This document shows, piece after piece, positions 52,723 through 61,031 of a stretch of DNA of 64,000 bases (the stretch's first letter is position 1; every line of letters starts with the position of its first letter). The translations under genes and the position numbers were made by a program. This stretch comes from Aquabacterium sp. NJ1 (GTDB lineage Bacteria; Pseudomonadota; Gammaproteobacteria; Burkholderiales; Burkholderiaceae_C): the NCBI RefSeq assembly GCF_000768065.1, contig NZ_JRKM01000001.1, positions 2,356,001-2,420,000 on the forward strand, read 5' to 3'. Under the pieces are notes generated by a model. That model was not told where the DNA came from, ran no database searches, and was given only the letters and a program-made list of their open reading frames with translations.

Positions 52723-55137
52723 ATGCTGCCTGCCCTCTTCAACCCGGAAAAGCTGCAGACGCGGATCGTTGCCGTGTACCTGGGCCTGCTGCTGGTCATC
52801 CAGGCCGTCAGCTACTGGTTCATTCAGGACAGCATCGACCACAACGCCCGCACCGCCATCCGCGCGGAGCTGACCACCAGCGAGCGCGTCTTCCTGCGCC
52901 TGCTCGGGCAGAACAACGCCAACCTGGACCAGGCCACCCGGGTGCTGTCGGCCGACTACGGCTTTCGCTCGGCCGTGGCCAGCGGCGACCAGGAAACGGT
53001 GCAGTCTGCCCTGGTCAACAACAGTGACCGCATCCACGCCAACCTGGCGCTGTTCACCGACAACGACTTCCAGCTCAAGGCCAGCACCATCCCCCAGGCC
53101 GATCACTTCCTGGCCGCCGTTCGCCGTTACGCCAGCCAGATGCAGGCCGGCGGCGCGCAGCAGTACCAGGTCGAGGTGATCGACGGCCAGCCCTACCAGA
53201 TCGTGGCCGTGCCTGTGCGGGCGCCTGCCACCATTGGCTGGGTGGGCATGGGCTTCAAGATCGACCGCCAGTTGCTGCAGGACATGAACAGCCTGTCCGG
53301 CATGGAAGTGGCGCTCATGCTGCGCGAAAACAGTGGCGACTGGCGCGTGGTCGTGGCCACGATGGACACCGCCAGGTGGCCCGACGTGGCCGCCGCCTGG
53401 GAAAAACCCATCAACGACGGCGATGCCCAGGGCGTGGCCATGCGCGTGGGCGGCACCGAATACAGCGCCTTGCCCGTGACGCTGCCCGGCGCCCCCGGCC
53501 AGTCGCCCACCACGGCCTTGCTGATGCGTTCGGTGGACAAGGCCCTGGAGCCGTTCAACCAGCTCAAGTTCAAGCTGCTGCTGCTCACGGCCGTGGGCCT
53601 GGCGGTGTTTGCCATGGGCAGCCTGGTCACGGCGCGGCGCATCACCACGCCGCTGCGCGTGCTGTCCAGCTCGGCGCGCCGCCTGGAGCGCGGCGACTAC
53701 GGTGCCGAAGTGCGCACTGTGTTCAAGGGCGAGATCGGCGAGCTGGCCCAGTCCTTCGAGACCATGCGCCAGGCCATCCAGGCCCGTGAAGGCGAGATCC
53801 GCCGTCTGGCTTACCAGGATGCCCTGACCGACCTGCCCAACCGCGAGCAGTTCCGCCATGACCTGCGCCAGGCCATCCAGAAGGCCGACGAAGACGGCAC
53901 GCCTTGCGCCGTGCTGCTGCTGGACATGGACCGCTTCAAGCACGTCAACGACGTGCTGGGCCACCGCTTTGGCGACCGCCTGCTGCGCGCCGTGGCCGAG
54001 CGCCTGCGCAACGACGCCCTGACCGAGCGCGACGTACTGGCGCGCCTGAGCGGCGACGAGTTCGCCATCCTGCTGCAAGCCACCGATGCCAAGGCCGCCT
54101 TCCCGGTGGCCCAGCGCATTCTGGCCGCCTTCGAACGCCCCATCACCCTGGACGACCACACCGTGGACCTGGGCGCGGGCATCGGCGTGGCCAGCAGTCC
54201 CGAACATGGCGTGGACGCCGACACCCTGCTCAGCCGCGCCGAAGTGGCCATGTACGCCGCCAAGCAGAACCAGTCCGGCACGGTGACCTACCACCCCGGC
54301 CTGGACTCGACCAGCGAAGAGTCGCTGACCATGCTCAGCGAGCTGCGCTCGGCCGTGGACCAGCAGCAGCTGCGCCTGTTCCTGCAGCCCAAGATCAACC
54401 TGCGCACCGGCGAAGTGCTGGGCGCCGAAGCCCTGGTGCGCTGGGAGCACCCGGTGCGCGGCATGGTGCCGCCCATGCGCTTCATTCCCTTCGCCGAGCA
54501 GACGGGCTTTGTGCGCGTGCTGACCATGTGGATGATCGAGCAGGTCGCCCAGATGAGCCACGCGCTCACCGAGCAGGGCATGCGCATGAAGCTGGCGGTC
54601 AACCTGTCCACACGCGACCTGATGGACCAGGAGTTGCCGGTCAAGCTCGAAAAGGTGCTCGAGCGCTACAGCATCGACCCCGGCCTGCTCGTGCTGGAGA
54701 TCACCGAAAGCGCCATCATGGACGACCCCCAGCGCGCGCTGCAGACGCTCAACCGCCTGCACACCATGGGCCTGAAACTCTCCATCGACGACTTCGGCAC
54801 CGGCTACTCCTCCCTGGCTTACCTGAAGCGCCTGCCCGTGGACGAACTCAAGATCGACAAGTCCTTCGTGATGAACATGGAAAGCGACCTGCAGGACGCC
54901 AAGATCGTGCGCTCCACGGTGGACCTGGCCCACAACCTGGGCCTGACCGTGGTGGCCGAAGGCGTGGAAAGCGCCAAGTCCTGGAAGCTGCTCGACAGCC
55001 TGTCGTGCGACGAGGTGCAGGGCTACTTCATCGCCAAGCCCATGCCCGGGGCGCAGTTCGCCAACTGGGTCAAGCAGTGGGTGCCACCGGACACCACACA
55101 CGAGCACCTGCCCAGCGAGTTTGCGGACATGTTCTGA
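52723..55137 (+). CDS. Membrane GGDEF-EAL protein with SGDEF site
   Basis: 804 residues: TM1 (about 14-35), a periplasmic Cache-like sensor (about 40-275), TM2 (about 285-305), HAMP, GGDEF domain and EAL domain. The cyclase site reads SGDEF (about residues 442-446), so the first Gly is Ser. Substitution there is found in both active and inactive enzymes. The EAL domain has all the expected residues: EALVRW (Glu569), NLSTRDL, EITES, DDFGTGYSSLAYL, DKSFV and AEGVE. It is therefore probably a c-di-GMP phosphodiesterase. The GGDEF half may be regulatory. ATG 52723 has no clear ribosome-binding site. The sensed signal is unknown. Confidence 0.88.
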   Translation: MLPALFNPEKLQTRIVAVYLGLLLVIQAVSYWFIQDSIDHNARTAIRAELTTSERVFLRLLGQNNANLDQATRVLSADYGFRSAVASGDQETVQSALVNNSDRIHANLALFTDNDFQLKASTIPQADHFLAAVRRYASQMQAGGAQQYQVEVIDGQPYQIVAVPVRAPATIGWVGMGFKIDRQLLQDMNSLSGMEVALMLRENSGDWRVVVATMDTARWPDVAAAWEKPINDGDAQGVAMRVGGTEYSALPVTLPGAPGQSPTTALLMRSVDKALEPFNQLKFKLLLLTAVGLAVFAMGSLVTARRITTPLRVLSSSARRLERGDYGAEVRTVFKGEIGELAQSFETMRQAIQAREGEIRRLAYQDALTDLPNREQFRHDLRQAIQKADEDGTPCAVLLLDMDRFKHVNDVLGHRFGDRLLRAVAERLRNDALTERDVLARLSGDEFAILLQATDAKAAFPVAQRILAAFERPITLDDHTVDLGAGIGVASSPEHGVDADTLLSRAEVAMYAAKQNQSGTVTYHPGLDSTSEESLTMLSELRSAVDQQQLRLFLQPKINLRTGEVLGAEALVRWEHPVRGMVPPMRFIPFAEQTGFVRVLTMWMIEQVAQMSHALTEQGMRMKLAVNLSTRDLMDQELPVKLEKVLERYSIDPGLLVLEITESAIMDDPQRALQTLNRLHTMGLKLSIDDFGTGYSSLAYLKRLPVDELKIDKSFVMNMESDLQDAKIVRSTVDLAHNLGLTVVAEGVESAKSWKLLDSLSCDEVQGYFIAKPMPGAQFANWVKQWVPPDTTHEHLPSEFADMF

Positions 55138-55152
55138 GGCGGGGCAGCCCGC

Positions 55153-55530
55153 TCACAGCGCCTTGGCCAAGGTCTTGTACGCCTCGATCTGATCGGCCGG
55201 CAAGCCCAACAAGGCCGCGCTCGGCACCGCACCTTGCGCCGCCTGATGCTGCTGCACCTCGATCAGGCGCTGTGCATCGCCCAGGCGCGGCAGCACCGGC
55301 CCGGCGAACATCACCTGGCCCTGGTAGGCCACCAGCAGCGTCGGGAAGGTCTCGATGTCCACGTCACCCACAAAATCGGCTTCGTCTTCGATGTCGATCC
55401 AGCGGTAGCGGTGCCCGGGCTTCATCTGCTGCAATTGAGCGAAGGTGGCCTCGTACTCGCGGCAGGTGCCGCACCAGGCGGCGCACAGGCAGACAACATC
55501 CAACACGACGTCAGGAATGGGCTCAGACAT
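55153..55530 (-). CDS. Thioredoxin-fold protein
   Basis: 125 residues. The active-site-like motif is CAAWCGTCREY (WCGTC), then WIDIEDEADFVGDVDIETFPTLLVAYQG with the conserved cis-Pro in TFPTL. The protein is a thioredoxin-like disulfide reductase or binder. It ends in a helical tail (ALLGLPADQIEAYKTLAKAL) not found in Trx1. No signal peptide is seen, so it is cytoplasmic. Its start overlaps the end of the LysR gene by 8 bases, so the two are co-translated. That suggests a link between the regulator's target stress and thiol repair. Confidence 0.85.
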   Translation of the reverse strand: MSEPIPDVVLDVVCLCAAWCGTCREYEATFAQLQQMKPGHRYRWIDIEDEADFVGDVDIETFPTLLVAYQGQVMFAGPVLPRLGDAQRLIEVQQHQAAQGAVPSAALLGLPADQIEAYKTLAKAL

Positions 55531-56428
55531 GATCGGATTGTGTCACCAGCCGGGCCAGGGCATCGAGCGCCACTCGCACCTTGGGCGTGCCGGCGCTGCG
55601 CGGCTGCATGACCGCGTACATGTCCAGCGCGGGGGCTTCCCATTGCGGCAGCACCCGCTGCAGACGCCCTTGGGCCAAGGCCTCGCGCGCGTCCCATTCC
55701 GCCAGCAAGGCCACGCCCAGCCCCGCTTCGCACATGTGCTGCACCCAGGCCTGGTTGTTGCCGCTCACACGCACCGGCCACGACGGCTGCAGCTCGGGCC
55801 CCTGCCCTTGGCGCTGCAGGCCCACGCGCTGCACGCCCTTGCCCGTGTCCAGCGCCACCCACTCGAATGCGCTCGCCTCATCAGGGTGCTCGGGCAGCGG
55901 CCCGCAACGCGCCAGGTAGGCCGGCGAGGCGCACAGGATCATGGCCATGCGGCCCAGCTTGCGCGCCACCCAGTTGCTGTCGGGCAGGTGCCCGAAGCGC
56001 ACCGCCACGTCGATGCGCTGGCCCACCAGGTCACTCATGGCGTCGTCGGCCAGCACGTGCAACTGCAGGCCGGGGTGGCGCAGCAGCACCGGCGCCAGAG
56101 CCCGGCTCAAGTGGGCCAGAAAGCCCGCGGGCGCCGTCAGGCGCAACTCGCCCGAGGGCGCGTCCTGGATGGTCTGCAAGGCCTGCTCGGCGCGGCGTGC
56201 AGCCTCCACCATGGCCACGCACTCGCGGTGAAACGAGGCGCCCGCCGTGGTCAGGCGCACCTGGCGTGTGGTGCGCGCCAACAGTGGCAAGCCCAGGCTC
56301 TGTTCCAGCGCACGCACCTGCTGGCTGACGGCCGAGGTGGTGGTGCCCAGCGCCCGCGCCGCCGCGCCGAACGAGCCCTGCTCCACCACCGTCACCAGCG
56401 TGGCCATGCGTTTGAGTTGATCAAACAT
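55523..56428 (-). CDS. LysR-family transcriptional regulator
   Basis: 301 residues. The N-terminal LysR helix-turn-helix (MATLVTVVEQGSFGAAARALGTTTSAVSQQVRALEQSLGLPLL) is followed by a substrate-binding domain. It is divergent from an NAD(P)-binding oxidoreductase gene at 56538, with two direct repeats of GCTGATTGTG in the shared promoter. This is the usual placement of a LysR regulator and its target. The thioredoxin-like gene overlaps its 3' end. Confidence 0.92.
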   Translation of the reverse strand: MFDQLKRMATLVTVVEQGSFGAAARALGTTTSAVSQQVRALEQSLGLPLLARTTRQVRLTTAGASFHRECVAMVEAARRAEQALQTIQDAPSGELRLTAPAGFLAHLSRALAPVLLRHPGLQLHVLADDAMSDLVGQRIDVAVRFGHLPDSNWVARKLGRMAMILCASPAYLARCGPLPEHPDEASAFEWVALDTGKGVQRVGLQRQGQGPELQPSWPVRVSGNNQAWVQHMCEAGLGVALLAEWDAREALAQGRLQRVLPQWEAPALDMYAVMQPRSAGTPKVRVALDALARLVTQSDHV

Positions 56429-56450
56429 GAAGTTTTTCTAAACAATGATT

Positions 56451-56481
56451 GCTGATTGTGGGGACTTCCGCGCTGATTGTG
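56451..56481. promoter_or_regulatory. Direct repeats in the LysR/oxidoreductase promoter
   Basis: GCTGATTGTG occurs at 56451-56460 and again at 56472-56481, 21 bases apart (two helical turns), between the divergent LysR gene and the oxidoreductase gene. They are candidate regulator sites, although LysR sites more often contain T-N11-A inverted elements. Confidence 0.45.
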
Positions 56482-56537
56482 AAGCCCGTATCGTTCAGGC
56501 ATCGGCTCACGGCCTCACTTCAGACAAGGACAGCACC

Positions 56538-57179
56538 ATGCACATCGCACTCATCGGCGCCACGGGTTTCGTCGGCTCGGCCATCCTCGCCGAACTCCTG
56601 CAACGCGGCCACCAGGTCACCGCCCTGGCGCGTGACCCCGCCAAGGTCGCCCCCCAAGCCGGCCTCACCGTGGTGCAGGCCGACGTTCAACAGGCCAGCC
56701 AGGTCGCCCAGGCCGTGAAGGGCCACGATGCCGTCATCAGCGCCTACAACGCCGGCTGGGCCAACCCGAACCTGTACGACGACTTCATGGCCGGCAGCCG
56801 CGCCATCACCGCGGGGGTGAAGGCAGCGGACGTGCCCCGCCTGCTGGTCGTGGGCGGCGCGGGCAGCCTGTACGTGGCCCCCGGCGTGCAACTGGTGGAC
56901 ACGCCCGAGTTCCCCGCGCAATGGAAGGTGGGCGCCACCGCCGCGCGCGACGCGCTCAAGCTGCTGCAGGCCGAACAGGATCTGGCCTGGACCTTCGTCT
57001 CGCCCCCTGTGATGCTGCACCCCGGTGAGCGCACGGGCACCTTCCGCCTGGGTGGCGACGATGTCTTGATGACGGACAAGGGCCCCGCCGAGATCTCGAC
57101 ACCCGACCTGGCCGTGGCCATCGTCAACGAGATCGAGCAGCCGCAGCACCTGCGCCGCCGCTTCACCGCCGGTTATTGA
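56538..57179 (+). CDS. NAD(P)-binding oxidoreductase (YwnB/NmrA-like atypical SDR)
   Basis: 213 residues. [20 protein letters not shown] carries GATGFVGS, the nucleotide-binding motif of the atypical SDRs. [13 protein letters not shown] and [15 protein letters not shown] follow. It resembles YwnB/YhfK-like NAD(P)H-binding proteins, where catalysis is not always retained (no clear YxxxK). ATG 56538 starts the conserved part. It is probably controlled by the divergent LysR regulator. Its 3' end overlaps the convergent aldehyde dehydrogenase by 7 bases. Confidence 0.85.
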   Translation: MHIALIGATGFVGSAILAELLQRGHQVTALARDPAKVAPQAGLTVVQADVQQASQVAQAVKGHDAVISAYNAGWANPNLYDDFMAGSRAITAGVKAADVPRLLVVGGAGSLYVAPGVQLVDTPEFPAQWKVGATAARDALKLLQAEQDLAWTFVSPPVMLHPGERTGTFRLGGDDVLMTDKGPAEISTPDLAVAIVNEIEQPQHLRRRFTAGY

Positions 57180-58702
57180 GGATTGATGCGGATCCAGATG
57201 GTCTTCAACTCGGTGTACTTGTCCAGCGCATGCAGGGACTTGTCCCGCCCGTTGCCTGACTGCTTGTAGCCGCCGAAAGGCACGGTGATGTCGTCTTCAT
57301 CGTACTGGTTGACGTGCACCGTGCCTGCCTTCAAGGCCCGCGCCACGCGGTGCGCCCGGTCGATGTGCTGGCTCCACACGCTGGCCTGCAGCCCATAAGG
57401 CGTGCCATTGGCGATGCGGATGGCCTCGGCCTCGTCCTTGAAGCGGATCACGCTGAGCACGGGCCCGAAGATCTCTTCCTGCGCGATCTTCATCTCGTGG
57501 CGCACACCATCGAACACCGTGGGCTGCACATACTGCCCGCCCGCCTCGGCCAGCGCCTGCGCACCACCGGCCACGCAACGCGCGCCTTCTTGCCGGCCTG
57601 CGTCGATGTAGCCCAGCACCGTGCGCAACTGGCCTTCGTCCACCAAGGCGCCCATCACCGTGGATGGGTCCAGCGGGTCGGCCGGCTGGTAGCGCGTGGT
57701 CTGCGCCACGATGCGCGCCACCATCTCGTCGGCCACGGCTTCATGCACCAGCAGGCGTGACGGCGCGTTGCAGGATTCGCCCTGGTTGAAAAACAGCGAA
57801 CCCGCCACCGTGTCCGCCGCACGCTCGATGCTGTCGGCATCGTCAAACACGATGAAGGCCGACTTGCCACCCAGCTCATTGAACACGCGCTTGAGGTTGC
57901 TCTGCGCCGAATAGGCCAGCATCTGGCGGCCCACGCGCGTCGAGCCCGTGAAGCCCAGGGCGTCCACGTCCATGTGCAGGGCCAGTGCCTGGCCCGCCTC
58001 GTGGCCATAACCCGGCACCACGTTGAACACGCCCTCGGGCAAGCCCGCCTTGATCGCCAGCTCGGCCAGCTTCAAGGCGCTCAAAGGTGATTTTTCAGAA
58101 GGCTTGAGGACGACGCTGTTGCCGCAAGCCAGCGCCGGCCCCAGCTTCCAGGCCGCCATCAGCATGGGGTAGTTCCAGGGGACGATGGCGCCCACCACGC
58201 CCACCGGCTCACGCTGGATCAGGGCCAGCGCGGTGTGGGCTGTGGGCGCGATCTCGTCGTACACCTTGTCGATGGCCTCGCCAAACCAGTTGATGCAACG
58301 CGCCGCCAGGGGCACGTCCACGCTCAGGCTGTATTGAATGGGCTTGCCCATGTCCAGCGTTTCCAGCAAGGCGAGTTCGTCCTTGTGCTGAACCATCAAC
58401 TCGGCAAAACGCTGCAGCACGCGCTTGCGCTCGGCCGGCGCCTGGCGGGCCCAGCGGCCGTCTTCAAAAGCGCGGCGGGCCGACTGCACGGCGGCGTCCA
58501 CATCGGCCGCATCGCACCGCGCCACCGCCGTGAGCACCCGCCCATCGATGGGCGAGCCGCTGTCAAAACTGGCACCACTGAGGGCGGCCACACGCTGCCC
58601 CTCGATGAAGGCGCGGCCATCCAGGCGGTGCTCGTTGATCAAGGCATCGGCGCGGTCTCGCCAGATACGGGCTTGCGGGCTGGCGGCTGGGAAGGCGGTC
58701 AT
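57173..58702 (-). CDS. Aldehyde dehydrogenase (PuuC-like)
   Basis: 509 residues. It has the NAD-binding GFTGSTRVGRQ, the general-base Glu in NELGGKSAFIVF, the nucleophile Cys in FFNQGESCNAPSRL and EEIFGPVLSVIRF, and a C-terminal PFGGYKQSGNGRDKS. The sequence is closest in style to gamma-glutamyl-gamma-aminobutyraldehyde/betaine aldehyde dehydrogenases, so a role in polyamine or amino-aldehyde oxidation is likely but not proven. GCAGGAG precedes the ATG at 58702. The gene is divergent from nsrR. Confidence 0.88.
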   Translation of the reverse strand: MTAFPAASPQARIWRDRADALINEHRLDGRAFIEGQRVAALSGASFDSGSPIDGRVLTAVARCDAADVDAAVQSARRAFEDGRWARQAPAERKRVLQRFAELMVQHKDELALLETLDMGKPIQYSLSVDVPLAARCINWFGEAIDKVYDEIAPTAHTALALIQREPVGVVGAIVPWNYPMLMAAWKLGPALACGNSVVLKPSEKSPLSALKLAELAIKAGLPEGVFNVVPGYGHEAGQALALHMDVDALGFTGSTRVGRQMLAYSAQSNLKRVFNELGGKSAFIVFDDADSIERAADTVAGSLFFNQGESCNAPSRLLVHEAVADEMVARIVAQTTRYQPADPLDPSTVMGALVDEGQLRTVLGYIDAGRQEGARCVAGGAQALAEAGGQYVQPTVFDGVRHEMKIAQEEIFGPVLSVIRFKDEAEAIRIANGTPYGLQASVWSQHIDRAHRVARALKAGTVHVNQYDEDDITVPFGGYKQSGNGRDKSLHALDKYTELKTIWIRINPQ

Positions 58703-58812
58703 GGCGAAACTCCTGCAATCTGTGCGAGGTCTTTGCGCTTAGTCTAGCCATCTGCCTGCACGGCCGCATCAAACTCGCAGACAATGGACCACATGTGCCG
58801 GAATGATTTGAC

Positions 58813-59313
58813 ATGCGCCTGACCGTCTACACGGACTACACGCTCAGGGTGATGATGTTCCTGGCGATCAAGCATCGCTCGGGTGAACTTTCGCGCATCG
58901 ACGACATCGCCCAGGCTTACGCCATCTCGCGCAGCCACCTGACCAAGATCGTGCATGAGCTGGGCCACAGCGGCCTGGTGGTCACCGTGCGGGGCCGCAG
59001 TGGCGGCATGCAACTGGCGCGCCCACCCGAGCAGATCACGGTGGGCGAGATCGTGCGCCTGGCCGAGAAGGACTTTGCCGTGGTGGCCTGCCATGACCCT
59101 GACACCCTGGACATCTGCGCCATCCAGCCCGCCTGCAATCTGCAGCGGGTGCTGCGACGCGCCATGGCCGCCTTCATGCGCGAGCTCGACGAACTGACGC
59201 TGGCTGGTGCCATCACGGCCCCGTCGGCCGCAGCCAGCCTGCTGGGCCTGGCCACCGAGACGCCCGTCGCGATGCCCGTCAAAGGCAGCGGCCGCGTCAA
59301 GCCACGCGGTTGA
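58813..59313 (+). CDS. nsrR: Nitric-oxide-sensing Rrf2 repressor
   Basis: 166 residues. An Rrf2 winged helix (MRLTVYTDYTLRVMMFLAIK, SRSHLTKIVHELGHSGLVVTVRGRSGGMQLARP) is followed by three cysteines at 93, 102 and 108 (ACHDPDTLDICAIQPAC), the ligands of the NO-sensitive iron-sulfur cluster in NsrR. NsrR represses NO-detoxification genes until NO damages the cluster. It is convergent with norF (17-base overlap) and close to ytfE, which has a candidate NsrR box in its promoter. Confidence 0.93.
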   Translation: MRLTVYTDYTLRVMMFLAIKHRSGELSRIDDIAQAYAISRSHLTKIVHELGHSGLVVTVRGRSGGMQLARPPEQITVGEIVRLAEKDFAVVACHDPDTLDICAIQPACNLQRVLRRAMAAFMRELDELTLAGAITAPSAAASLLGLATETPVAMPVKGSGRVKPRG

Positions 59314-59578
59314 CCGTCAAGGCCAGGATCACGAGCCCGAGCGGGCCGTAGGCCATGAAGATGTTGATCGCCCACTGAAAGGTCGGGCTGGCATGGCCCA
59401 GTTCCAGAAAGCGGCGCGCCACGATCTGGGCCTTGATCCACACCAGCGCCGCCACGATCAAGGCAGACGCCGACACCCCGCTGCCCCGGTGCGTCAGCAG
59501 CAGGCTGGCGGCAGACAGCACGACCAGCGCCAGCCAGGCCAGCGCCGCGCCCTTGTTTGATGCAAGCTTGTGGTTCAT
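59297..59578 (-). CDS. norF: NorF-like small membrane protein
   Basis: 93 residues from ATG 59578 with three hydrophobic helices (GAALAWLALVVLSAASLLL, SASALIVAALVWIKAQIVARRFLEL, INIFMAYGPLGLVILALTV). The sequence KAQIVARRFLELGHA is typical of prokaryotic cytochrome oxidase subunit IV/NorF proteins. NorF helps nitric oxide reductase activity. It lies 7 bases after norE on the minus strand, and its end overlaps the nsrR end by 17 bases. The catalytic norCB genes are not in the window. Confidence 0.85.
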   Translation of the reverse strand: MNHKLASNKGAALAWLALVVLSAASLLLTHRGSGVSASALIVAALVWIKAQIVARRFLELGHASPTFQWAINIFMAYGPLGLVILALTVNRVA

Positions 59579-59585
59579 GTCGGCC

Positions 59586-60185
59586 TCACACAAAGGCGTA
59601 GAAGAACGAGAAGATCATCAGCCACACGATGTCGGTCGCGTGCCAGTACACCGCCAGCGCCTCCACGCTGCGCCGGTTGAAGCGGTTCAGCCAGATGCAG
59701 GTGGTCAACCACGTCATGCCCATGATCCCCCACGAGGCGTGGATCAGGTGGTTGAGCGTGAGGTAGTAGTACACGGTGACGAACACATTGCCCGCCGCGC
59801 TCAGGTGGTGCGCGTTGTTGGACTGGATCTCCAGGTACTTGATGACGGGGTACAGGCAGGCGCACAACAAGGCCGCCAGGATCCACCAGCGTGCTGACTT
59901 CTGGTCATCGGCACGCAAGGCATCCACCGTGCGCGACATGAAGAACCCGGCGCTGACCATCACCAGCGTGATGGCCATGCCAGCCAGCGCCGACAAGCGC
60001 CCCGCGCCATCGCGGAAGGCGGCCGGGTCCAGCACGCGGGCGCCAAAGTACACCGAGAACAATACCGAGAACTCGAAGAACTCCAGGCAGATGCCGACCC
60101 ACATGCCGGTGTAGCCCAAGGCCGGGCCGCGCGCCGCACGCGGCGGGGCGGGCAAGGGGGCAGCTGCTGCAATGGCCATGGTCAA
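59586..60185 (-). CDS. norE: Cytochrome oxidase subunit III-like NorE protein
   Basis: 199 residues, five predicted membrane helices: GMWVGICLEFFEFSVLFSVYFGARVL, MAITLVMVSAGFFMSRTVDAL, WILAALLCACLYPVIKYLEI, LNHLIHASWGIMGMTWLTTCIW, and YWHATDIVWLMIFSFFYAFV at the end. The sequence is that of the subunit III family, shorter than aa3 subunit III as in NorE. NorE supports nitric oxide reductase activity. It is in the operon ytfE-norE-norF (1-base gap to ytfE). Confidence 0.88.
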   Translation of the reverse strand: MTMAIAAAAPLPAPPRAARGPALGYTGMWVGICLEFFEFSVLFSVYFGARVLDPAAFRDGAGRLSALAGMAITLVMVSAGFFMSRTVDALRADDQKSARWWILAALLCACLYPVIKYLEIQSNNAHHLSAAGNVFVTVYYYLTLNHLIHASWGIMGMTWLTTCIWLNRFNRRSVEALAVYWHATDIVWLMIFSFFYAFV

Positions 60186-60186
60186 C

Positions 60187-60855
60187 TCACGCGGCGACGC
60201 GCGCCTGGTCGAACAGCACGTTGTTTTCCAGATGGATGTGGGCCATCAGGTCCTTGCGGAAGGCGCGCAGCCCCAGGTAGAGCGCCTGCCAGGTGTTGCA
60301 GGCGCCGGGTGGCGGCGTCATGTCCTGGGTCAAGGCTTCGACGCGCTCAAGGTTCTCGCCATGGTGGTTGTGCTCGGTCAGCATCACCTGGATCGGCCCT
60401 TGCGAGGCGTTGTACTCGTGCGCCTTGAGCAGCGGGAAGAGGATGCTTTCCTCGCGCTCCATGTGGCTGGCCAGCTCCGAATTCATCTCGGTCAGCAGCT
60501 TCGTCAGGCCCAGTGGGCAGGCCGGGTGTTCACGGTGAACGGCCTCGACACGCTTGGCCAGGCGAGCCAGTTCGGGCAATTGCTCACGGTGGCGCGCGTG
60601 GAAGTAGGACTGGATGTGGTCCACCAGCTCGGGCATGTCCTCGTCCGCCCACTGGCGCGGGGCCACCTCCGCCTGCGACACCAGTTGCGCCAGCCGCGCC
60701 GCAATCGGTGCCGCATCCAGCCCCTTCTTGGCGGCAGCCTCCTGCAGGGTGTGGGCACCGCCGCAACAGAAGTCGAGCTTGTAGTCATGGAACACATCGG
60801 TGGCACCCGGCACCTCCCGTGCGATCTGCCCCAGGGATTGCTGCATGAATGTCAT
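60187..60855 (-). CDS. ytfE: Iron-sulfur cluster repair di-iron protein (RIC)
   Basis: 222 residues. The N-terminal ScdA-type domain (DVFHDYKLDFCCGGAHTLQEAA with Cys-Cys) is followed by a hemerythrin-like four-helix bundle. The latter has metal ligands in DHIQSYFHARHREQL, ASHMEREESILFP, TEHNHHGENLE and AHIHLENNVLFD. RIC proteins repair iron-sulfur clusters damaged by NO or oxidants. The start is ATG 60855. The operon ytfE-norE-norF lies behind a candidate NsrR box. Confidence 0.94.
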   Translation of the reverse strand: MTFMQQSLGQIAREVPGATDVFHDYKLDFCCGGAHTLQEAAAKKGLDAAPIAARLAQLVSQAEVAPRQWADEDMPELVDHIQSYFHARHREQLPELARLAKRVEAVHREHPACPLGLTKLLTEMNSELASHMEREESILFPLLKAHEYNASQGPIQVMLTEHNHHGENLERVEALTQDMTPPPGACNTWQALYLGLRAFRKDLMAHIHLENNVLFDQARVAA

Positions 60856-60877
60856 GGTCGGATCTCTCTCTCGCTAA

Positions 60878-60900
60878 AACATTCATGAATGATATATGTT
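60878..60900 (-). promoter_or_regulatory. Candidate NsrR operator for ytfE-norE-norF
   Basis: A 23-base imperfect palindrome beginning AACATTCATGAAT and ending GATATATGTT, with 5-base perfect ends (AACAT...ATGTT) and an ATTCATGAAT inner palindrome, lies about 23-45 bases upstream of the ytfE start. It has the 11-1-11 layout of NsrR boxes. nsrR itself is encoded 2 kb away. Not a perfect match to a consensus that I can verify. Confidence 0.65.
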
Positions 60901-61031
60901 TTGATAAAGAAGTGCACTACTCCCTTCGAACGAGGGGCCGAGGGGCAGACTGTGACCTTTATCATGCTCGCGCGCGGCATGAGACCGTGTCCGAAGAACC
61001 TTGAACAAATCTACACAGGGAGTGTGTCGTC

